Numbered from the stretch's first letter, positions 1 to 7,038 are shown. The stretch is 7,237 bases of DNA from Rickettsia endosymbiont of Bryobia graminum (GCA_020881085.1 JAJIYR010000162.1:1-7237), one strand, 5' to 3'. Numbers and translations: made by a program. Notes: a model not told the origin generated them from the letters alone.

Positions 1-133
1 TTACTCTCCTGATTTAAACCCTATAGAGAAATTCTGGGCAAATTTTAAACGTAACTTAAGAAAAGTTATTAAACGATTTGATGATTTCTTAGATGCAATA
101 ACCTTCGCTATGCAATTAACTCAATCGGCTTAG
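1..133 (+). CDS. IS630-family transposase, C-terminal fragment (5' end outside window)
   Basis: Reading from base 2, an open frame of 43 codons ends at TAG 131-133. It begins YSPDLNPIEKFW, the hallmark of the DDE_3 domain of IS630/Tc1-mariner-type transposases. The Glu of NPIEKFW (9th visible residue) is the expected last acidic residue of the catalytic DDE triad. The rest (a basic NFKRNLRK stretch, then a helix ending in LTQSA) fits the usual short C-terminal tail of these proteins, so this looks like a natural stop rather than a truncation. The enzyme would catalyse cut-and-paste transposition into TA dinucleotides. The remaining protein and the left end of the element lie outside the window, so whether the copy is intact cannot be judged. 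The right end of the element should lie shortly after the stop, within about 134-172, but I could not define an inverted repeat without the other end. Confidence 0.85.
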   Translation, partial: YSPDLNPIEKFWANFKRNLRKVIKRFDDFLDAITFAMQLTQSA

Positions 134-172
134 CTATAAGAGTAAGAACGAAATAAGAAAACTAAGTGGTGA

Positions 173-319
173 ATTCAAAGATATTATCATGGCTGTAGAA
201 CACGTACTAAAGTTTATTTAAGCGTACCTATTTCCTATGATTTTGCTATATCAGCTAATGAACTAGCAAATATTGCTAAACTATTAAAAGAGGATATAAA
301 TTACTTTTTCCCTGATTAA
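173..319 (+). pseudogene. Remnant of a small regulator-like protein, possibly XRE/HTH C-terminus
   Basis: This frame is open for 48 codons from a TGA at 170-172 to TAA 317-319. It has no ATG start, so it is a fragment unless a rare start such as ATT 173 is used. The end of the translation reads ISANELANIAKLLKEDINYFF followed by Pro-Asp-stop. That resembles the C-terminal end of HTH_3/XRE-type regulators of alphaproteobacteria, where a pattern like 'IS...L..IA..L...I.YFF' closes the DNA-binding domain. The first half (RYYHGCRTRTKVYLSVPISYDF) does not show a clear helix-turn-helix. The fragment directly follows the end of an IS630 transposase gene, which suggests the element removed or separated the front of the gene. 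The family call rests on the last 25 residues only and is weak. Confidence 0.35.
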
Positions 320-335
320 AAGAATTCTATATAAT
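307..335 (+). promoter_or_regulatory. Candidate sigma-70 promoter for tag
   Basis: A perfect TATAAT lies at 330-335, 20 bases before the tag ATG. At 17-base spacing the -35 position (307-312) reads TTTCCC, which is a poor match, so any promoter would depend on the -10. The -10 is embedded in a dyad, TTCTAT-ATA-ATAGAA (325-339), that could be an operator but is short enough to be chance in such AT-rich DNA. Transcription from here would start near 342 and give a very short leader, consistent with the lack of a clear Shine-Dalgarno sequence before tag. Confidence 0.4.
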
Positions 336-355
336 AGAACATAAAAATTATTAAA

Positions 356-922
356 ATGTCTGTCACTATATCACGTTGCCCTTGGGCAAAACAACAACTT
401 GACATAATATATCACGATACAGAATGGGGCGTACCTGTATATAATGATAATAAACTCTTTGAATTTATTATATTAGAATCTGCTCAGGCGGGTCTTAGTT
501 GGTCTACTATCCTAAAAAAACGCTCTGCTTATAAGGAAGCTTATAATGAATTTCAACCTGAATTAGTAGCAGCTTATGATAGTCACTACCAAAATCACCT
601 CATTCAAAATGCTGGAATAGTAAGGAATAGACTAAAAATAGAAGCTTCTATTAATAATGCTAAGATTTTTCTTAATATCCAGCAACAACACAACTCTTTT
701 AATAATTATCTATGGAATTTTACAGATGGTAAAATTCTTCAAAACCATAGAAACTCTCTTAGCGATATACCTTCATCTACAACATTATCAGATCAAATCA
801 GTAAAGATTTAAAAAGTAGAGGATTTAAGTTTTTTGGCTCTACGACTTGCTATGCTTTTCTACAAGCAGTAGGTATAGTTAACGACCATTTAACATCTTG
901 CTTTAGATATCACGAGTTATAG
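356..922 (+). CDS. tag: DNA-3-methyladenine glycosylase I
   Basis: This cytosolic base-excision repair enzyme removes N3-methyladenine (and N3-methylguanine) from alkylated DNA, leaving an abasic site. The 188-residue length matches E. coli Tag (187). Similarity runs end to end: YHDTEWGVP, LESAQAGLSW, LKKR, NAGIVRNRLKI, SRGFKFFGSTTCYAFLQA and GIVNDHLTSC all have direct counterparts. The four zinc ligands of the family are present as Cys8, His20, His178 and Cys182. Glu41 and Trp49 align with E. coli Glu38 and Trp46 of the base-binding pocket. The ATG at 356 is chosen because an in-frame TAG lies at 335-337 and the zinc ligand Cys8 must be included. No Shine-Dalgarno sequence is obvious. The gene stands alone, converging on nrdB, with mobile DNA upstream. 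Nothing suggests that it is broken. Confidence 0.95.
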   Translation: MSVTISRCPWAKQQLDIIYHDTEWGVPVYNDNKLFEFIILESAQAGLSWSTILKKRSAYKEAYNEFQPELVAAYDSHYQNHLIQNAGIVRNRLKIEASINNAKIFLNIQQQHNSFNNYLWNFTDGKILQNHRNSLSDIPSSTTLSDQISKDLKSRGFKFFGSTTCYAFLQAVGIVNDHLTSCFRYHEL

Positions 923-938
923 CCTAGATCGATAAGAT

Positions 939-959
939 TCTGATGTTAAATTTATCAGA
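939..959 (+). terminator. Weak hairpin after tag, possible terminator
   Basis: TCTGAT (939-944) and ATCAGA (954-959) are perfect inverted copies around a nine-base loop, starting 17 bases after the tag stop. A six-base stem without a following T-run on either strand is a poor intrinsic terminator. Its position between two convergent genes is the main argument for it. Confidence 0.25.
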
Positions 960-1029
960 CTTCAACTGGGCCATCCTTATAATCTACAACTACAGTAGTA
1001 ATCTCTCCATAAAATTTAATGCCAGAGTC
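955..1029 (-). pseudogene. Short protein-like remnant downstream of nrdB
   Basis: On the minus strand, a frame closed by a TAA at 1030-1032 and a TGA at 955-957 encodes 24 residues. They include GIKFYGEITTVVVDYKDG and end PVEV. The alternating beta-strand pattern with a Gly-Glu-(Ile/Val)-Thr core and a Lys-Asp-Gly turn resembles the small DUF2292 (YezD-like) type of protein ('...FGxVTIxVQDGK...'). There is no start codon, and the in-frame stop just upstream means it cannot be a complete gene. It lies about 50 bases beyond the nrdB stop in the same orientation, so it may be the tail of a former downstream gene. The resemblance comes from memory of the family's pattern and the fragment is short, so this is a tentative call. 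Confidence 0.25.
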
Positions 1030-1079
1030 TTAATGTTTTTTGCTATAGAATTTCAAACAAAAAATCTATTAACCTTATT

Positions 1080-2084
1080 CTACGTCAAGCTTAGATTTTT
1101 TCTTCTTTTTTTGTGAGCATCCATTTCTTCAAATGCCTCTTCCCAAGTCCCAACAGTTGCAGCCTTAGTATAATCTGTTACTCTATTTTCAAAGAAATTA
1201 GTATGATCTTGACCATTTAAAATTTCATCAAGCCATGGCAGTGGATTATTATCTACTAAGTAAATTTCCTTTAAACCTAACTGCATTAACCTACGATCTG
1301 CTATATAACGTATATATTGCCTTACTTCCCTAGCCGTTAATCCTTGAATACCACCCACTTCAAAAGCAAGTTCAATAAAAGCGTCTTCAAAATGAACAAT
1401 AGTAGCGCAAGCTTCATAAAGATTACTGCGTAATTCCTCAGTCCAAACTTCAGGATTTTCTCTAATAAAAGTTCTAAATAACGCTATAATAGAGTTAGTA
1501 TGCAGAGTCTCATCTCGTACAGACCAAGTAATAATCTGCCCCATTCCTTTCATTTTATTAAAACGAGGAAAATTAAGTAAAATAGCAAAGGAAGCAAATA
1601 ATTGTAACCCTTCAGTAAAAGCTCCAAATACCGCTAATGTTGTAGCTATATCCTCCTTAGTCTCAACACCAAAACGCTGCATATAATCATATTTGTCTTT
1701 CATTTCTTTATATTTAAGAAATGCTTGATATTCAATTTCTGGCATTCCTACAGTATCAAGTAAATGGGAATAAGCGGCAATATGAATGGTTTCCATATTT
1801 GAAAAAGCAGAAAGCATCATTAATACTTCTGTTGGTTTAAACACTCGAGAATAATGCTTCATATAGCAATTATTTACTTCAATATCAGCTTGAGTAAAAA
1901 AGCGAAATATCTGTGTTAGTAAATGCTTTTCTCCTGGTGTTAGATTATATTTCCAATCTTTTACGTCATCAGCTAATGGTACTTCTTCTGGTAACCAATG
2001 AATTCTTTGTTGAGTATGCCATGCTTCATATGCCCATGGATAAGAAAATGGCTTATATATTGGGCTGGCATCAAGTAAAGACAT
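1080..2084 (-). CDS. nrdB: Class I ribonucleoside-diphosphate reductase, small (R2, beta) subunit
   Basis: The protein carries the di-iron centre and tyrosyl radical that start ribonucleotide reduction in NrdA. It has 334 residues of ferritin-like helical fold. All six metal ligands are visible with E. coli spacing: Asp67, Glu98, His101 (ETIH), Glu158, Glu192 and His195 (RDETLH). Tyr105 sits seven residues after Glu98, exactly like radical Tyr122 of E. coli, so this is a Tyr-radical enzyme and not the Phe-containing class Ic type of Chlamydia. Trp30 (HWLPEEV) aligns with Trp48 of the radical path. Tyr305 (ENRVTDY) is a good candidate for the C-terminal relay tyrosine equivalent to Tyr356. The gene follows nrdA by 36 bases on the same strand and has a strong Shine-Dalgarno sequence. 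The last 12 residues are unusually basic (HKKRRKNLSLT), although the R2 tail normally docks on R1. Confidence 0.96.
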   Translation of the reverse strand: MSLLDASPIYKPFSYPWAYEAWHTQQRIHWLPEEVPLADDVKDWKYNLTPGEKHLLTQIFRFFTQADIEVNNCYMKHYSRVFKPTEVLMMLSAFSNMETIHIAAYSHLLDTVGMPEIEYQAFLKYKEMKDKYDYMQRFGVETKEDIATTLAVFGAFTEGLQLFASFAILLNFPRFNKMKGMGQIITWSVRDETLHTNSIIALFRTFIRENPEVWTEELRSNLYEACATIVHFEDAFIELAFEVGGIQGLTAREVRQYIRYIADRRLMQLGLKEIYLVDNNPLPWLDEILNGQDHTNFFENRVTDYTKAATVGTWEEAFEEMDAHKKRRKNLSLT

Positions 2085-2090
2085 AATATT

Positions 2091-2095
2091 TCCTT
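2091..2095 (-). promoter_or_regulatory. Shine-Dalgarno sequence of nrdB
   Basis: AAGGA on the minus strand ends six bases before the nrdB ATG (2082-2084). It is the clearest ribosome binding site in the window; the other genes show little or none. It fixes the nrdB start and supports independent translation initiation of the second gene in the nrdAB transcript. Confidence 0.7.
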
Positions 2096-2120
2096 ATTAA
2101 TTATTTCAATCTAGATTGGT

Positions 2121-3953
2121 TCATTGACAAGCTAAACACTCATCATACTTAGATAAATTTTCTATTTCTTGTTGTTTCTTATTATTGTTTTCTATATCAT
2201 TAAAATCTGCTTTTTGTACATCATGAGATACTTTATCAGCTGATTGAATTGAAGTTGATCTACAATAATATAAACTTTTCACTCCTTTTTTCCAAGCTTG
2301 AAAATGAATATTATTTAACTCTATCTTACTCACATTTCCACGCAAGAAAATATTTAAAGATTGAGCCTGAGATATGTATGGCGTTCTATCTGCTGCTAAA
2401 TCAATAAGCCATCTTTGATCAATTTCATACGCTGTTTTAAATACAGCTTTTTCATGGTCTGACAAGAATGTTAAATGTTGCACCGAACCTTCATTTGTTG
2501 CAATTGAGGACCAAACTTGCTCATTGTTGAAACCCTTATCGTTCAGAACTCTTTCTAAATATTTATTGCGTACGTTAAATGAGCCACTAAGAGTTTTTTG
2601 AATAAAGCTATTGGCAGCAAATGGCTCAATTCCTGGGGAGCTATTGCCATTAATAATAGAAATTGATGCAGTGGGAGCGATTGCTGTTGTGTTACTAAAT
2701 CTTACTTTACTACCCACTTCTTTTGCGTCAGGGCAAGCCCCGCGTTCCTTACCAAGCATTTCAGAAGCTTTATTAGCTTCTTTTTCAATATGCTCAAATA
2801 TTTGCTTATTCCAGACCTTAGCCATTACTGACTCTATTGGAACATCCTTCAACTGCAAAAATGAATGGAATCCCATAACTCCAAGCCCAACACTTCTTTC
2901 ACGCATTGCTGAATATTTAGCTTTACTCATAGTATCTGGAGCTTTATTAATAAAATCTTCAAGGACATTATCTAAGAAACGCATTACTTTGGGAATAAAT
3001 TCTTTATCTTTTTTCCATTCATCAAGATATTCTAAATTTACAGAAGATAAACAACAAACCGCTGTTCTTTCTTTTCCTAAATGATCCCGACCTGTTGGCA
3101 AAGTAATTTCGCTACAAAGATTAGAAGTCTTAACGTTTAACCCTAATTTTTTATGATGTTCAGGAATATATTTATTGATAGTATCAATAAATATAATATA
3201 TGGCTCTCCTGTTTCTACTCTAGTAGTTAACAATTTTATCCATAAATCTCTTGCTTTAACTGTACTAACCACTTTTTTAGTAGCAGGACTGATTAGATCA
3301 AAATTCTTGTCTTCTTCAACTGCTTCCATGAATGCATCTGTTAAAGCAATCCCATGATGAATATTTAAAGCTTTACGATTACTATCACCACCAGTTGGAC
3401 GTCTAATATCAATAAACTCTTCAATTTCCGGGTGATCAATTGGCAAGTATATGGCAGCACTACCTCGTCTAATTGATCCTTGAGAAATGGCAAGTGTCAT
3501 TGAATCTACTACTTTAAGAAAGGGAATAATTCCAGAAGAACTACCCTTACCATGTATCACTTCATTAATTGACCTAACATTGCCCCAATAACTCCCTATT
3601 CCACCACCGCGTGACGCTAACCAAACGTTCTCTGTCCAAAGGTGAACAATACCATCTAAACTATCATCCGTTTCATTTAAAAAACAAGAAATCGGTAAAC
3701 CTCGATTAGTACCACCATTACTAAGGATTGGCGTTGCTGGCATAAACCAACCTTTACTTATATAATCATATAATGACTGAGCATGTTCTGCATCATCAGC
3801 ATAATAGCTAGCAACTCTAGAAAATAAATCTTGGAAATCCTCACCTGCAAATAAATATCTATCTTTCAGAACGGCTTTACCAAAATTAGTTAATAAATTA
3901 TCACGTTTTTTATCGATTTTTACCTGAAACTTAGCTTTTTTTGGTGTTGTCAT
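2121..3953 (-). CDS. nrdA: Class I ribonucleoside-diphosphate reductase, large (R1, alpha) subunit lacking the ATP-cone
   Basis: This is the catalytic subunit that reduces ribonucleoside diphosphates to deoxy forms, using the radical passed from NrdB. It has 610 residues, against about 760 for E. coli NrdA. The catalytic residues are present: Cys90 (PISCFL) and Cys300 (AVCCLSS) as the redox pair, Asn278/Cys280/Glu282 (TSNLCSE) as the active-site triad with the thiyl-radical cysteine, and Tyr562-Tyr563 (LYYC) for radical transfer. A C-terminal Cys606-x-x-Cys609 pair (DECLACQ) re-reduces the active site. The conserved PTASIS and SSPGIEP segments of the barrel are at about 427-443. The N-terminus enters the catalytic domain almost at once, so the roughly 90-residue ATP-cone that senses overall ATP/dATP is missing. 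The start at 3953 is the only reasonable ATG before the conserved region, but it lacks a clear Shine-Dalgarno sequence. The gene is first in the nrdAB operon. Confidence 0.95.
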   Translation of the reverse strand: MTTPKKAKFQVKIDKKRDNLLTNFGKAVLKDRYLFAGEDFQDLFSRVASYYADDAEHAQSLYDYISKGWFMPATPILSNGGTNRGLPISCFLNETDDSLDGIVHLWTENVWLASRGGGIGSYWGNVRSINEVIHGKGSSSGIIPFLKVVDSMTLAISQGSIRRGSAAIYLPIDHPEIEEFIDIRRPTGGDSNRKALNIHHGIALTDAFMEAVEEDKNFDLISPATKKVVSTVKARDLWIKLLTTRVETGEPYIIFIDTINKYIPEHHKKLGLNVKTSNLCSEITLPTGRDHLGKERTAVCCLSSVNLEYLDEWKKDKEFIPKVMRFLDNVLEDFINKAPDTMSKAKYSAMRERSVGLGVMGFHSFLQLKDVPIESVMAKVWNKQIFEHIEKEANKASEMLGKERGACPDAKEVGSKVRFSNTTAIAPTASISIINGNSSPGIEPFAANSFIQKTLSGSFNVRNKYLERVLNDKGFNNEQVWSSIATNEGSVQHLTFLSDHEKAVFKTAYEIDQRWLIDLAADRTPYISQAQSLNIFLRGNVSKIELNNIHFQAWKKGVKSLYYCRSTSIQSADKVSHDVQKADFNDIENNNKKQQEIENLSKYDECLACQ

Positions 3954-4013
3954 TGGGATATTAGATTAATTAAAAAATTACTTAGGATTGTTCTTAGTAA
4001 ATACGAGAATGAC

Positions 4014-4038
4014 ATTTTATTCAATGAAAATATTTTCA
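4014..4038 (-). promoter_or_regulatory. Candidate nrdAB promoter/operator region with 14-base palindrome
   Basis: A perfect palindrome, TGAAAATATTTTCA, occupies 4025-4038. Just downstream on the minus strand is a -10-like TAAAAT (4014-4019), which would place a start site near 4007 and a leader of about 50 bases before nrdA. The TTGAAA at the palindrome edge (4034-4039) is only 14 bases from the -10, too close for a standard -35. The arrangement would suit an operator overlapping a promoter, but the palindrome does not match the NrdR box consensus. A 14-base palindrome is also expected about once by chance in AT-rich DNA of this length. Confidence 0.25.
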
Positions 4039-4086
4039 ATTTTTGCAGATTTTTTTCTTTACAACGTTAACTCAAGCGATCTATAA

Positions 4087-4103
4087 GAGAATAAAATATT
4101 CTC
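4087..4103 (-). terminator. Hairpin after fabD, possible terminator
   Basis: GAGAATA and TATTCTC form a perfect seven-base stem with a three-base loop, beginning 20 bases past the fabD stop on the minus strand. It is followed by TTATAG rather than a long T-run, and the stem is AT-rich, so termination would be modest. It is well placed to separate fabD transcription from the nrdAB operon downstream, although read-through is plausible. Confidence 0.4.
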
Positions 4104-4123
4104 AACCATAAGTTACCATACTA

Positions 4124-5062
4124 CTAGTTACATATCTTTAAGAAATCTTCTAGCTCTGATAAATTTGACACATTGATTAAATTAAACTTATGGTTGGTTT
4201 TTGCTACCATATTAGTTAACACCTTTCCAGCACCAATTTCAACTATTTCTTGCACACCTAGTTTTTCTAATTCAACTAAAGTTTCACGCCATCTAACCCT
4301 TCCACAAATTTGCTTAATTAAATTCTCTTTTATCTCTTTTGGGTCAGTGACAGGTTTAGCTGTAAAGTTCTGAATAACAGAAACTTTTGGCGTATTAATA
4401 GATGCCTCATCTAAAGCTTCTGACATTTTTTCTTTAGCAGGTTTCATTAAGTCACAATGAAAAGGGCTGCTTACTTTTAATTTAATTGCCTTATAACCTA
4501 AATCTTTTAATATTGCTATAGCATAGTTTATTGGCTCAACTTCACCACTAATCACTATCTGCCCTTCTATATTATCATTAGCAATTTGACAAACCCCTAT
4601 GTTACTTGCGGCATTTACTATTTCTTCTAGTTTGGCTAAACTAACTCCTATACAGGCAGCCATTGCACCTTCTCCACCATAGGATTCGTGCATAAAGTTA
4701 CTACGAACCATTAATAATTGTGCAGCTGTTGGTAAATCTATACCATCTGCTGCACATATTGCACTATATTCTCCCAATGAATGACCTGCAACGTAAGAAC
4801 AAAGATTGCTAATATTTTTATTAGTTTGCTGTTTTATAACATTAAATATTGCCATCGATACAGTCATTAAAGCTGGTTGAGCATTGGTAGTTAATGTTAA
4901 CTCTTCACTTGAACCACTAAAAATAATATCGCTTAATTTTCTACCAAGAATATCATCAACTATTTCAAATGTTTCTTTTGCAACAGAAAAATTATCATAA
5001 AATTCTTTTCCCATCCCAACTATTTGTGATCCTTGACCTGGAAAGATAAATGTTCTATTCAT
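4124..5062 (-). CDS. fabD: Malonyl CoA-acyl carrier protein transacylase
   Basis: This cytosolic enzyme of type II fatty acid synthesis transfers malonyl from CoA to acyl carrier protein, supplying the extender unit for every elongation round. Its 312 residues match the family's usual length (E. coli 309). The N-terminal FPGQGSQIVGMG forms the oxyanion-hole loop (Gln10). The nucleophile elbow GHSLGEYSA places the catalytic Ser at 95. Arg120 (LMVRSNF) is the malonyl carboxylate-binding arginine. His202 (SSPFHCDLM) completes the Ser-His dyad. Gln251 (KQICGRVRW) corresponds to the conserved C-terminal glutamine. The family's ferredoxin-like insert lies at about 130-200. The start at 5062 puts FPGQGSQ seven residues in, as normal. 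There is no Shine-Dalgarno sequence, and TATAAT-like sequences lie only 2 and 14 bases upstream. The gene is on the same strand as nrdAB but 170 bases away, and it is divergent from slt. Confidence 0.96.
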   Translation of the reverse strand: MNRTFIFPGQGSQIVGMGKEFYDNFSVAKETFEIVDDILGRKLSDIIFSGSSEELTLTTNAQPALMTVSMAIFNVIKQQTNKNISNLCSYVAGHSLGEYSAICAADGIDLPTAAQLLMVRSNFMHESYGGEGAMAACIGVSLAKLEEIVNAASNIGVCQIANDNIEGQIVISGEVEPINYAIAILKDLGYKAIKLKVSSPFHCDLMKPAKEKMSEALDEASINTPKVSVIQNFTAKPVTDPKEIKENLIKQICGRVRWRETLVELEKLGVQEIVEIGAGKVLTNMVAKTNHKFNLINVSNLSELEDFLKICN

Positions 5063-5100
5063 ATATTATATGCCATATTATATTTAAATTAATGCTGATT
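5033..5100. promoter_or_regulatory. Compact divergent fabD/slt start region
   Basis: Only 38 bases (5063-5100) separate the fabD ATG from the preferred slt ATG, and nearly all are A or T. For fabD (minus strand), perfect TATAAT hexamers occur at 5065-5070 and 5077-5082, but neither has a recognisable -35. For slt (plus strand), TTGACC at 5033-5038 is followed 17 bases later by TATTCA (5056-5061). That would put a promoter inside the first codons of fabD and a start site near 5068. No Shine-Dalgarno sequence is visible for either gene, so very short or leaderless transcripts are possible. The positions are seen in the sequence; their use is inferred. Confidence 0.35.
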
Positions 5101-7038
5101 ATGAGAATTTTACTAATACTGTCAATGATATTCATAAATTGCAAGTTATTAATATCAGGAGCAATGGCATCAGATTCTACGCAAGAAATCTTTACCTGCC
5201 TTAACACAAAAGATTGGCAAAAATGTGATGCATTAGCTAAATCATCAAAGAATCCAGTACTAACTAAAATTATAACATCTCAAAAGCTTCTTGACAGTAA
5301 TTATTCAAATAATCGTTTTGAAGAATCAGTAAAATTTATTCAAGCTAATCCCCACTGGCCACAAACCAATAAATTAAAGACTACAGCAGAAAAATATTTA
5401 AACCACAACACTAATCATTCAGTAATTATTAATTGGTTTAGCACACATGAACCATCTACAGAGCGAGGCTATAAATTCTATGCTTTAGCAAGTGGCGCAT
5501 TAATGAAAGATCCTAAAAAAATTACCTCTATTATCAAGAATGGCTGGATTCATGGTGATTTTACGCCTGAAGAAGAAAATAAATACTTAAGCAATTTTAA
5601 AAATATTTTATCAGAAGAAGATCATATTAAGAAAGTGGATAAATATTTATGGAAAGGAGATGTTGCTAACGCTAAAAAATATATGCGTTATGTAAATAAC
5701 AATTGCTATAAGCAAAATTTCGCAGCACAAATAGCTATTATAAATAAATCTAATAATAGTGAATCCTTATTTAAACAAGTACCAGAAAAATACTATACTC
5801 AAGCCCTATTATATAATTATTTAAGTTCAAAAAAGAAGGAAGTACCTAATAATCGTAGTATAGAACTATTTAAAAAAGTAAAAGCTGATAAGCTTCACTC
5901 TCCCGAATGGTATAAATTACAATCATATTATGCACGAGAATTTATCGACCAGAAAGACTTTGCCAGTAGCTACAAAATAATTAGTCTACCTATTACCACT
6001 CATCATGAAGGAATTAGAGAGATGCAATGGTTTAGTGGTTGGCTAGCTCTTAGATTTTTAAATAAACCTGACGTTGCATTACATCACTTTAATGAATTTA
6101 TAAAAATTGCTAAAAAACCAATGAGTATTTCAAGAGGATTGTACTGGCTAGCACGAACTTATCAAGCAAAAGGTAATAAAAATCAAGAAAGCATTTATCA
6201 TCACAAAGCTTCTGAATATTCTTATACCTTTTATGGACAATTATCTAATATTGAGATTAAAAAAAATCAAATAATTTTACCTAACCATCGCACTTCTAAT
6301 AAGCATGGTAGTAATGATAATGAAGTAATTAGAGCCATAAAATATTTTATTAAATACGATAAACCAGACTTAGGTTTATTATACGCAAAAGAAGCAATAG
6401 AGAAATCAACAAAGCCTCTAGAAATTGCTCTAATTACTGAAATAATTGGTGATAATTGCAGTACTTACCATAAGGTGGAAGCTGCAAAAATTGCTTGTCA
6501 ACAACATACTTTCGTAAAAGAATGTGCTTTTCCTACTCCTCATATAGCAGCAACAAAGAATATTCCTGTCGAAACTGCTTTAGTTTATAGTATAATTAGA
6601 CAGGAATCAGTATTTAACCAATATGCTATTAGTACAGCAAAAGCTATGGGATTAATGCAGCTTATAGAAAAAACTGCTTGTGATACTGCTAGAGCTATTA
6701 GTCATAAATGTGATATTAAGAAACTTACTTCTGATCCGCTATATAACATTAAACTAGGTGGACACCATCTTAGAGAATTATTAGATAAATTTGATAATTC
6801 TTATATCTTAACTATTGCTTCTTATAATGCTGGAGCCCATAGAGCTAAAAAATGGATAGAATTATTTGGCGATCCAAGACATATTAAAAACTTACAGCAC
6901 GTAGTTGATTGGATTGAATTAATTCCTTATGCTGAAACTAGAAACTATGTTCAACGAGTATTAGAAAATTTGCAGGTCTATCGAGCTATTTTAAATAAAA
7001 ACAATACTCTAAAACTAAAAAATGATCTTTTAAGATAA
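5101..7038 (+). CDS. slt: Soluble lytic murein transglycosylase (Slt70 type, GH23)
   Basis: This periplasmic enzyme cleaves the MurNAc-GlcNAc beta-1,4 bond of peptidoglycan, leaving 1,6-anhydro-MurNAc, and acts in wall growth and recycling. From the start at 5101 it has 645 residues, the same as E. coli Slt70. An N-terminal signal peptide (MRILLILSMIFINCKLLISG, then AMA before SDST) offers a signal peptidase I site after about residue 23. Residues 25-450 are helix-rich, as in the superhelical U and L domains. The catalytic SLT domain fills roughly 485-635: Glu502 in SIIRQESVFN is the general acid/base, followed by GLMQL (517-521) and ASYNAGAHRAKKW with Tyr575. An ATG at 5050 would add 17 residues but lies inside fabD and spoils the signal peptide; ATG 5092 is a second option. 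The gene has no partner on its strand. Confidence 0.93.
   Translation: MRILLILSMIFINCKLLISGAMASDSTQEIFTCLNTKDWQKCDALAKSSKNPVLTKIITSQKLLDSNYSNNRFEESVKFIQANPHWPQTNKLKTTAEKYLNHNTNHSVIINWFSTHEPSTERGYKFYALASGALMKDPKKITSIIKNGWIHGDFTPEEENKYLSNFKNILSEEDHIKKVDKYLWKGDVANAKKYMRYVNNNCYKQNFAAQIAIINKSNNSESLFKQVPEKYYTQALLYNYLSSKKKEVPNNRSIELFKKVKADKLHSPEWYKLQSYYAREFIDQKDFASSYKIISLPITTHHEGIREMQWFSGWLALRFLNKPDVALHHFNEFIKIAKKPMSISRGLYWLARTYQAKGNKNQESIYHHKASEYSYTFYGQLSNIEIKKNQIILPNHRTSNKHGSNDNEVIRAIKYFIKYDKPDLGLLYAKEAIEKSTKPLEIALITEIIGDNCSTYHKVEAAKIACQQHTFVKECAFPTPHIAATKNIPVETALVYSIIRQESVFNQYAISTAKAMGLMQLIEKTACDTARAISHKCDIKKLTSDPLYNIKLGGHHLRELLDKFDNSYILTIASYNAGAHRAKKWIELFGDPRHIKNLQHVVDWIELIPYAETRNYVQRVLENLQVYRAILNKNNTLKLKNDLLR

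Noticed and set aside
2611..3084. Plus-strand open frame of 157 codons opposite nrdA
   Set aside because: It lies wholly inside the well-supported nrdA gene on the other strand, and its translation shows no domain or family pattern. It is a shadow frame.
3175..3357. Plus-strand open frame of 60 codons opposite nrdA
   Set aside because: It is antisense to conserved nrdA coding sequence and has no recognisable motif or ribosome binding site.
4025..4038. NrdR box upstream of nrdA
   Set aside because: The palindrome lacks the C..TATAT..G core of the NrdR consensus, and there is no second copy at helical spacing.
4173..4373. Plus-strand open frame of 66 codons opposite fabD
   Set aside because: It is antisense to the conserved C-terminal half of FabD. 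Its apparent hydrophobic content comes from base composition.
5101..5145. Lipoprotein signal (IFINC) in the slt leader
   Set aside because: The residue before Cys is Asn rather than Gly, Ala or Ser, and a better signal peptidase I site (AMA) follows. Slt70-type enzymes are normally soluble.
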